A stretch of 64,000 nucleotides of DNA, taken from contig NZ_JAFMPP010000012.1 of assembly GCF_017349315.1 (NCBI RefSeq), forward strand, positions 62,001 through 126,000, in the 5' to 3' direction. Origin of the DNA: Jiella flava. Its GTDB lineage: Bacteria; Pseudomonadota; Alphaproteobacteria; Rhizobiales; Rhizobiaceae. Position 1 is the first letter of the stretch; each line of letters begins with the position of its first letter. The notes beneath the pieces were generated by a model. The model saw nothing but the letters and a program-made list of their open reading frames with translations, ran no database searches and was not told the origin of the DNA. This document shows positions 56,574 through 64,000 of the stretch, one piece after another. The translations under genes were made by a program, and so were the position numbers.

Positions 56574-57908
56574 ATGGCCGAGATCTTCGACACGATCCTC
56601 AAGGGAGGCACTCTCGTCAATCAGGATGGAGCGATCTTGCGCGATGTTGGCATCCGCAACGGCTCGATCGCCGCGATCGCTGACCTATCCACAGCCTCGG
56701 CCGGCGAGACGATCGACTGCACCGGCCTGACCATCCTGCCGGGCGTTATCGACAGCCAGGTGCATTTCCGCGAGCCCGGCGCCGAGCATAAGGAAGATCT
56801 GGAGACGGGTTCGCGCGCGGCCGTGCTCGGCGGGGTCACCACCGTTTTCGAGATGCCGAACACCAACCCCTTGACCGTCACCGAAGCGGCGTTGGCCGAC
56901 AAGATCGCCCGCGGCAGCGATCGCATGCATTGCGACTTCGCCTTCTGGGTCGGCGGCACCCGTGAAAACGCCGCCGACGTCGCCGAGCTGGAACGGCTGC
57001 CGGGCGCCGCAGGCATCAAGGTGTTCATGGGATCGTCCACCGGTTCGCTGCTGGTCGAGGACGATGAGGGCGTGCGTGAGATCCTGAAGCGCACCCGCCG
57101 CCGGGCAGCGTTTCATTCGGAGGACGAATACCGGCTGCGCGCGCGCCTCGGCGAGCGCGTCGAGAACGACCCCGCCTCCCATCCGGTCTGGCGCGACGAG
57201 GTGGCGGCATTGACCTGCACGGAGCGGCTGGTGCGGATTGCCGAGGAGACCGGCGCGCGGATCCATGTCCTCCATATCTCGACCGCCGAGGAGATCGACT
57301 TTCTCAGTGCCCACAAGCGCAACGCCACCTGCGAGGCGACGCCCCACCATCTGACCATGACCGCCGATGATTATGCCCGGCTCGGCACCAAGCTGCAGAT
57401 GAACCCGCCAGTGCGCGAAGCCCGCCACCGCGCCGGCATCTGGCAGGGCATCGCCAGTGGCGTCGTCGACGTGCTCGGCTCCGATCACGCGCCGCATACG
57501 CTGGAGGAAAAGGCTCAGCCCTATCCGAAGTCGCCGTCGGGGATGACCGGCGTGCAGACCCTGGTGCCGATCATGCTCGACCATGTCGCCAACGGCCGCC
57601 TGTCGCTCGCCCGTTTCGTCGATCTGACCTCGGCCGGACCGCAGCGCCTGTTCGGCCTGGCGAAAAAGGGCCGCATCGCGCTCGGCTACGACGCCGATTT
57701 CACCATCGTCGACCTGAAGCGCCAGGTGACGATCAGCAACGACTGGATCGGCTCAAAATCGCAATGGACGCCCTATGACGGCAAATCCGTGACCGGCTGG
57801 CCGGTCGGCGCACTGGTCCGCGGCCGCCGGGTGATGTGGGAGGGCGAGATCGTCACCCCCGCGACCGGGCGGCCGGCAGAGTTTGTCGAAACGCTGGGGC
57901 CGATTTGA
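56574..57908 (+). CDS. pyrC: Dihydroorotase
   Basis: A 444-residue amidohydrolase that cyclises N-carbamoylaspartate to dihydroorotate in pyrimidine synthesis. The first metal motif reads DSQVHFREPG, so a Gln replaces the first His of DxHxH, as I recall for a subgroup of alphaproteobacterial proteins annotated as dihydroorotase. Also present are MPNTNPLT, GIKVFMGSSTG, HVLHISTAEE, ATPHHLT and DVLGSDHAPHT with the catalytic Asp. ATG 56574 has GGAAGGGCGAG upstream. Divergent from ygfZ. Confidence 0.85.
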   Translation: MAEIFDTILKGGTLVNQDGAILRDVGIRNGSIAAIADLSTASAGETIDCTGLTILPGVIDSQVHFREPGAEHKEDLETGSRAAVLGGVTTVFEMPNTNPLTVTEAALADKIARGSDRMHCDFAFWVGGTRENAADVAELERLPGAAGIKVFMGSSTGSLLVEDDEGVREILKRTRRRAAFHSEDEYRLRARLGERVENDPASHPVWRDEVAALTCTERLVRIAEETGARIHVLHISTAEEIDFLSAHKRNATCEATPHHLTMTADDYARLGTKLQMNPPVREARHRAGIWQGIASGVVDVLGSDHAPHTLEEKAQPYPKSPSGMTGVQTLVPIMLDHVANGRLSLARFVDLTSAGPQRLFGLAKKGRIALGYDADFTIVDLKRQVTISNDWIGSKSQWTPYDGKSVTGWPVGALVRGRRVMWEGEIVTPATGRPAEFVETLGPI

Positions 57909-58174
57909 GGCGAGGACGACGAACTGTCGACGCCGTCGGTCTCACATGGCAAGAAGAAGAGCGAGCCGGAGACGGGCACCGGTCCCGGATGAAATCATCC
58001 GAGGCGTTGCCGCTCTCTTGTTCAAACAGCGGCTGTGCGCTATAGCCTCCCCGTCCGCGCGGACACCCTTGGAGGCAGCGCGGAGTGAAGCGGTTCCCGA
58101 CCGGGGCGCCGCTTTTCGTCGTTTCGGGCATGGGGCCCGACGCGACCCCTCGAAAACTTGAAGGACGCAAAGCC

Positions 58175-58834
58175 ATGCACCAGACCTTCACGGTCAAGGC
58201 CGAAGCGCGCGAAAAGGTCGGCAAGGGGGCCGCCAGACATCTGCGCCGCAACAACATGATTCCCGCTGTCATCTATGGCGGCAAGGAAGAGCCCCTGCCG
58301 ATCGCGCTTCCCTACAAGGAAACCTTCCTGGCGCTGCACGCCGGCGGTTTCATGACCTCGATCGCGACGATCGAAGTCAACGGCAAGAAGATCAAGGTTC
58401 TGCCGAAGGACTATCAGCTCGAGCCGGTTCGCGACTTCCTCACCCATGTCGACTTTTTGCGGGTGTCCGAATCGACACGCGTGACCGTCGAGGTCCCGGT
58501 CCATTTCGAGAACGAAGAGAAATCGCCGGGCCTGAAGCGCGGCGGCACGCTGAACGTCGTTCGCCACGAAGTCGAAGTCGAAGCTCCGGCCGGCTCGATC
58601 CCGGAGGCGTTCACGCTCGATCTGAGCGGCCTCGAGATCAACGATTCCGTGCACGCTTCGGCGCTCACCCTGCCGAAGGGCGTCGAGCTAACGATTACCG
58701 ATCGCGACTTCACCATCGCGACCATCGCCACCCCGGCCGCCCTGCGCTCCGAGGATGAGGGCGAAGAAGCCGCCGAGGCTCCGGAGACCGAAGTCACCGA
58801 GCAGAGCGACGAAGGCGAGGGAACGGCCGAATAA
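58175..58834 (+). CDS. rplY: 50S ribosomal protein L25/general stress protein Ctc
   Basis: A 219-residue long-form bL25 (TL5/Ctc type) that binds 5S rRNA. The RNA-binding N-terminal domain shows [23 protein letters not shown], followed by the [12 protein letters not shown] strand and the C-terminal beta domain with [18 protein letters not shown]. It ends in an acidic tail (about residues 190-219). ATG 58175 has AAGGA upstream. A terminator hairpin follows. Confidence 0.94.
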   Translation: MHQTFTVKAEAREKVGKGAARHLRRNNMIPAVIYGGKEEPLPIALPYKETFLALHAGGFMTSIATIEVNGKKIKVLPKDYQLEPVRDFLTHVDFLRVSESTRVTVEVPVHFENEEKSPGLKRGGTLNVVRHEVEVEAPAGSIPEAFTLDLSGLEINDSVHASALTLPKGVELTITDRDFTIATIATPAALRSEDEGEEAAEAPETEVTEQSDEGEGTAE

Positions 58835-58865
58835 TCGGGCGCTTCGTTTGACGACGCCAATTGCG

Positions 58866-58891
58866 ACGGCCGGGCATTGTCCGGCCGTTTT
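58866..58891 (+). terminator. Rho-independent terminator after rplY
   Basis: Perfect 8-base stem ACGGCCGG / CCGGCCGT with loop GCATTGT, followed by TTTT-C, 32 bases after the rplY stop. Confidence 0.75.
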
Positions 58892-58966
58892 CGCGTCAAG
58901 CGGCTCTTTCTGGCTGCAGGCAGACACCAAGACGCGGCATAGGGCAAACGGACAAGGAGATGCACC

Positions 58967-59698
58967 TTGCTTCTTATCGCAGGTCTGGGCAATCCGGGGC
59001 CGCGCTATGCCGGCAACCGCCACAATATCGGCTTCATGGCGATCGACGAGATCGCCCGGCAGGCCAATTTTCCGAGCTTTTCGAAGAAGTTTTCCGGCGA
59101 GATTGCCGAAGGCGTCATCGGCGGCGAGAAGGTTCTTCTGCTGAAGCCCCTGACCTTCATGAACAACTCCGGTCGCTCGGTCGGCGAAGCGGTGCGTTTC
59201 TATAAGCTGGAGCCGCAGCAGATCGTGGTGATCCATGACGAGCTCGATCTCGCACCGGGCAAGATGCGGGTGAAGACCGGCGGCGGCCACGGTGGCCACA
59301 ACGGCCTGAAATCGATCGACGCGCATCTTGGGTCGAAGGATTACCGCCGCGTGCGGCTCGGCATCGGCCATCCCGGCCGCAAGGAAGCGGTCAACCCGCA
59401 CGTCCTCGGCGACTTCTCCAAGGTCGATCAGGACTGGCTCGACCCGTTCCTCAGCGCGATCGCCCGGCATAGCGACAGCCTCGTCAAAGGCGACGACGGA
59501 CTGTTTATGAACAAGGTGAGCGTGGCCATCGGCGGCTCGACGGAGCCCACCGGCGCAAAGGGCGGCGGCGCGTCAAAGTCGGCGCCGAAGGGCAAGAGCC
59601 ACATCCATCAGGCCCGCGCGCCGAAACCCTCGGTCAAGGTGCCCGAGAAAGGCCCGATGGCCGAAATGCTGAAACGGATGTTCGGCGCAAAAGACTAG
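58967..59698 (+). CDS. pth: Peptidyl-tRNA hydrolase
   Basis: A 243-residue enzyme that recycles peptidyl-tRNA. Signatures are IAGLGNPGPRYAGNRHNIGF (catalytic His about 19), KPLTFMNNSG, HDELDLAPGK and GGGHGGHNGL. A basic, lysine-rich C-terminal tail of about 50 residues extends beyond the common enzyme, as in many alphaproteobacteria. Translation starts at TTG 58967 with AAGGAG seven bases upstream. Its stop codon lies on the edge of an A repeat. Confidence 0.94.
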   Translation: MLLIAGLGNPGPRYAGNRHNIGFMAIDEIARQANFPSFSKKFSGEIAEGVIGGEKVLLLKPLTFMNNSGRSVGEAVRFYKLEPQQIVVIHDELDLAPGKMRVKTGGGHGGHNGLKSIDAHLGSKDYRRVRLGIGHPGRKEAVNPHVLGDFSKVDQDWLDPFLSAIARHSDSLVKGDDGLFMNKVSVAIGGSTEPTGAKGGGASKSAPKGKSHIHQARAPKPSVKVPEKGPMAEMLKRMFGAKD

Positions 59699-59802
59699 AG
59701 TGCCCTGCGTACTATCGGACGCAGAAAAGTCGCTCCAACCCTTTGAACCGACGCATCGTGCTTTGCCGAAAATCGATTCCGATTGTCGGGCCGATGCTGG
59801 AG
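59696..59802 (-). repeat. Palindromic repeat A, copy 6
   Basis: Reverse-orientation copy beginning TAGAGTGCCCTGCGTAC at the pth stop codon, with diverged CTGCGTAC-TATC-GGACGCAG and CCGAAAATCG/CGATTGTCGG. The rest of the gap to ychF (59803-60072) shows nothing recognisable. Confidence 0.85.
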
Positions 59803-60072
59803 GTTCAGCACCTCAAGGCGTGGGTACCGTCGATGTCGATGACCTTCCGCCTGCCACCACGCGCCAGTCTCAACGGCAACCGACCGCCGTGAGCTGTGCC
59901 ACCTCACTTTTGATGATAGACGGGTGCGGCCGGAGCACCCTTAGTGGCAACTCTGGAATGACACGACGTCATGTGAAGCCAGCCCTGTTGACCCCAGGCG
60001 CATTCGCCTGCAAACAGCGGCCCAGGATCGGGCTCGACGCGGCCCCAAAAGCCATTTCCAAAGGACGACCCC

Positions 60073-61176
<1,104 letters not shown>

Positions 61177-61190
61177 CGTCGTCGATCGGA

Positions 61191-62267
61191 TCAGGGCGCG
61201 CGCCTCACGCGCAGCGGATCCGCCTTGGTCCAGAGAAATTCCAGCATCAGATTGCGCTGGAGAACCGACCCGTTGTTGTCGGAGACGAGCGTGACGTGGA
61301 GCCGCCCGGAGCGGTCCGGCCAGACATCGAGCCCTTCCATATTGTCGATCTCCTCCGAAAGATCGGCCTCGAAGACCACCGGTCCGTCAACCACGGCCCC
61401 CGGCTTGATCGATCTTCCCTCGATCAGGCGAATGCGCGCCCCAAGGCCGAACACGCCCTCGAACCGTCGTTCAAGCAGCAAGAGATCGCCATTTGGCAGA
61501 AAGTCGCCGTCAGTCACATCCCAGCGCGGATCGTGGCGAACCTTGAACACGCCGCCCCCCTTGCCGAGGATCGCGGCAAACACATTGCCGTCCTTATCGA
61601 GTGCCCGTTCCGTAACGGTCACCAGTGCGCCATGAAGAAAAGAATCTGCCGGCGCCTTCATCAGGGCTTCCATGCCCTTATTCGCCGGGATCTTCTGAAC
61701 CGGAATTGGAACGTCGACGAGGCGGGCCTTGCTCGTTGCAAGTGCGTCGACGTGATAGGCCCAGATCCTATGAAGCTCCTCGAAGCCGACATAAGCCCTG
61801 CGCGTTACCTCATCGACCGCCAGTGACTCGGCGTCGCCCATCGCCTTGCCGAAGACGATCTGACCGACGCGATTGCGCAGAGCGAGCAAGGACGCATCGG
61901 CAATGCCGATCGGCTGACCGTGCTTGTCACGCTTGATCCGGCCAATCAGCCAGTCGCCATTGTCGGTGACAGCGAGAAAGCGTGTGCCGTGATCGGTCGT
62001 GCGGATCGCAGAAATTCCGGAAACGCGCGGATCGGAAGCGGAAAAGGAAAAGCCTCCGACATAGGTCAATGCGCCGAATTGTGTCGCGGTCGAAATCTTG
62101 TCGAAATACGCGATGGGCTTGGCGGTGATCGTTACCGGTCCGCCGGCGAGCGACACGCGCGGTTTCCCGCTCGCGGCGATCGGCAAGAGGATGGCGACCA
62201 AGCAGCCGCAGATGATCCGCCCGAAAAGGCGGAACGCATCACGACCGATCGCACCGGGCTGCGTCAC
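61191..62267 (-). CDS. Exported esterase-like activity of phytase family protein
   Basis: A 358-residue protein with an N-terminal hydrophobic signal (about residues 13-32, [19 protein letters not shown]) and a beta-propeller-type body with [38 protein letters not shown] and [13 protein letters not shown], the pattern of the esterase-like phytase family (PF13449 type). Activity is not established for close relatives. Its start overlaps the cobT stop by four bases, so it is co-transcribed with cobT. Confidence 0.8.
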   Translation of the reverse strand: MTQPGAIGRDAFRLFGRIICGCLVAILLPIAASGKPRVSLAGGPVTITAKPIAYFDKISTATQFGALTYVGGFSFSASDPRVSGISAIRTTDHGTRFLAVTDNGDWLIGRIKRDKHGQPIGIADASLLALRNRVGQIVFGKAMGDAESLAVDEVTRRAYVGFEELHRIWAYHVDALATSKARLVDVPIPVQKIPANKGMEALMKAPADSFLHGALVTVTERALDKDGNVFAAILGKGGGVFKVRHDPRWDVTDGDFLPNGDLLLLERRFEGVFGLGARIRLIEGRSIKPGAVVDGPVVFEADLSEEIDNMEGLDVWPDRSGRLHVTLVSDNNGSVLQRNLMLEFLWTKADPLRVRRAP

Positions 62268-64000
62268 CGGCGCCCGCCAGCGCGGCGGCCGGACCCGGCG
62301 CCGGCCGGAAAACCGCCGCCCTCTTCCTCGAACAGATCGGCCAGCTGCTCGGTCATCGCGCCGGCCAGTTCCTCGGCATCGACGATGGTCACCGCGCGGC
62401 GGTAGTAGCGCGTCACGTCATGGCCGATACCGATGGCGAGAAGCTCGACTGGCGAGCGAGTCTCGATTTCCTCGATGATCGCTCGCAAATGCCGCTCCAA
62501 ATAGTTGCCGGGATTGACCGAAAGCGTCGAGTCGTCGACCGGGGCGCCGTCGGAGATCATCATCAGGATGCGACGCTGTTCCGACCGAGCAAGCAGCCGG
62601 TTATGCGCCCAGATCAACGCCTCACCGTCGATATTTTCCTTCAGCAGTCCCTCGCGCATCATCAGCCCGAGATTGCGCCGGGCGCGGCGCCAGGGGGCGT
62701 CGGCGGACTTGTAGACGATGTGGCGCAGATCGTTCAGCCGACCGGGACGAGCCGGCTTGCCGGCCTTCAGCCAGGCCTCGCGCGACTGGCCGCCCTTCCA
62801 GGCTCGGGTGGTGAAGCCCAGCACCTCGACCTTGACACCGCAACGCTCCAGCGTGCGGGCGAGAATATCGGCGCAGGTCGCAGCAACGGTGATCGGGCGG
62901 CCGCGCATCGAGCCGGAATTGTCGATCACCAGCGAAACGATCGTGTCGCGAAAATCGGTGTCGCGCTCCATTTTATAGGAGAGCGGCTGCGTCGGATCGA
63001 TGACCAAGCGGGTCAACCGCGCGGTGTCGAGATAGCCCTCTTCGAGATCAAAATCCCAGGACCGGTTCTGCTGCGCCATCAGCCGCCGTTGCAGGCGATT
63101 GGCGAGCCGGCCGACGACTCCCTGCAACGACGACAACTGCTTGTCGAGAAAGGCCCGCAGCCGGTCGAGCTCGGCTTCGTCGCACAGATCCTCCGCCCCG
63201 ACGATCTCGTCGAATTGCGGGGTGAAAACATGATAGTCGAATTGCGGCGCGTCGCGGTCGAGCGGCTGGTTCGGCCGGCGGGACTCGCCCGGAGTCTCGG
63301 TGTCCTGGCTGTCGTCGTCGACCGGATCTTCGGCGGTGACCTCGGAGGATTCCGCCTCGGCGGTCTCCTCATTCTCGCCTTCGGTCTCAGTCTCCTCGGC
63401 TTCGGCCTCGTCGCTGCCGGCATCCTTCTCGGAGCCGTTCTCCTCGTTGTCGCGGGCCTGGTTGTCGCCCTGCTCTTCCTCGTCGTCCTCGTCGTCGTCG
63501 GAGCTTTGCTCCTCGGAGAGCTGCTCGGCCATTTCCAGCGAGACGAGCATCTCGCGCATCGCCCGCGCGAAAGCCTGCTGGTCCTCGACGGTCTCCGACA
63601 GCTTGTCGAAGTTGCCGCCGGCCTTGTCGACGACGAAATCGCGCCAGACATCGACCAGCGCCCGGGCACTTTCGGGAATGACCCGGCCCGTCAGCTTCTC
63701 GCGCACCAACAACGCCACGGCATCCTCGATCGGCGCCTCGGCACGATCCGTCACATCGGCGAGATTGGAGCGGAAATACTTGTCTTCGAGCATCGCCGCG
63801 AGATTGTCGCCAACGCCGCTCATCGCATTGGCGCCGATCGCCTCGCAGCGGGCTTGCTCCACCGCGTCATAGACGGCCCGGGCGCTCTTGCCCTCGGGCG
63901 AGAGGCTGGCATGCAGCCGGCTGTCATGGCGCGCCTTGCGCAGGGCCATAGCATCGGCAAGGCCTCGCGTCACCGAGACGTCGTTCTTCGTCGCGCGCTT
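62264..64000 (-). CDS. cobT: Cobaltochelatase subunit CobT (5' end outside window)
   Basis: The minus-strand frame is open to the window edge and gives 578 residues of CobT, the VWA-type subunit of the aerobic cobaltochelatase that inserts cobalt into hydrogenobyrinate a,c-diamide with CobN and CobS. The N-terminal part reads [17 protein letters not shown], then [20 protein letters not shown] long acidic region (about residues 165-240 of the visible protein) follows, then the VWA domain with [17 protein letters not shown]. Roughly 50-60 N-terminal residues should lie outside the window. Confidence 0.93.
   Translation of the reverse strand, partial: KRATKNDVSVTRGLADAMALRKARHDSRLHASLSPEGKSARAVYDAVEQARCEAIGANAMSGVGDNLAAMLEDKYFRSNLADVTDRAEAPIEDAVALLVREKLTGRVIPESARALVDVWRDFVVDKAGGNFDKLSETVEDQQAFARAMREMLVSLEMAEQLSEEQSSDDDEDDEEEQGDNQARDNEENGSEKDAGSDEAEAEETETEGENEETAEAESSEVTAEDPVDDDSQDTETPGESRRPNQPLDRDAPQFDYHVFTPQFDEIVGAEDLCDEAELDRLRAFLDKQLSSLQGVVGRLANRLQRRLMAQQNRSWDFDLEEGYLDTARLTRLVIDPTQPLSYKMERDTDFRDTIVSLVIDNSGSMRGRPITVAATCADILARTLERCGVKVEVLGFTTRAWKGGQSREAWLKAGKPARPGRLNDLRHIVYKSADAPWRRARRNLGLMMREGLLKENIDGEALIWAHNRLLARSEQRRILMMISDGAPVDDSTLSVNPGNYLERHLRAIIEEIETRSPVELLAIGIGHDVTRYYRRAVTIVDAEELAGAMTEQLADLFEEEGGGFPAGAGSGRRAGGRR

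Noticed and set aside
63330-63520. Highly acidic low-complexity stretch in cobT
   Set aside because: An acidic linker is a standard feature of CobT proteins.

Overview
This window looks like a high-GC chromosome segment of an alphaproteobacterium, most likely order Hyphomicrobiales (Rhizobiales). The evidence is a red-type (form IC) RuBisCO operon with divergent cbbR, a CobT-type cobaltochelatase subunit, a gpsA-YciI-EVE run, the cpaBCDEF-tadBC pilus order, and GHLRR-type glycosyltransferases. I cannot name a genus. I see no tRNA, rRNA, CRISPR array, prophage or intact insertion sequence.

Layout. 1-1389: end of gpsA, YciI, EVE and DUF3072 proteins. 1422-11324: Calvin cycle operon on the minus strand, cbbF-P-T-(relic of cbbA)-L-S-X-E, driven away from the divergent LysR gene cbbR. 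11428-19314: zeaxanthin glucoside pathway (fni, crtE, crtZ, and crtX-Y-I-B as one minus-strand operon). 19349-24381: a HerA-like ATPase, glycerate 2-kinase, the decayed remains of a cyanide-insensitive quinol oxidase (cydAB) with an apparently intact DUF2474 partner, 3-methyladenine glycosylase and a small secreted-type protein. 24876-26568: two tandem L,D-transpeptidases. 27029-35278: Flp/Tad pilus operon cpaB-C-D-E-F-tadB-tadC. 35235-39823: three two-component genes on the minus strand. 40515-54242: a plus-strand run of NodB-like deacetylase, GNAT, three glycosyltransferases, a double ABC ATPase, an unusual ABC protein with a degenerate ATP site, a cyclic-nucleotide-binding protein, a metallo-beta-lactamase-fold hydrolase and a class III cyclase. 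54252-64000: housekeeping genes (phosphatase, HD hydrolase, ygfZ, dihydroorotase, rplY, pth, ychF, a phytase-like secreted protein, cobT running off the end).

Two families of short palindromic repeats (called A and B here) occur ten times in total, sometimes joined head to tail. Two A copies sit inside gene relics (cbbA and cydA), three sites lie inside the cbb operon, and several copies begin on or next to a stop codon. They look like non-coding mosaic elements that have spread through the genome.

How the parts work together: CbbF/P/T/L/S/X/E cover the regeneration and fixation steps of the Calvin cycle, but the operon's own aldolase is destroyed, so an aldolase must come from elsewhere. 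Glycerate kinase could salvage glycerate from photorespiration. The carotenoid set makes zeaxanthin and its glucosides from IPP. The strongest candidate for an undescribed system is the 40.5-54.2 kb module, where glycan-type enzymes and a probably ATPase-dead ABC protein sit next to cyclic-nucleotide binding, hydrolase and cyclase genes.
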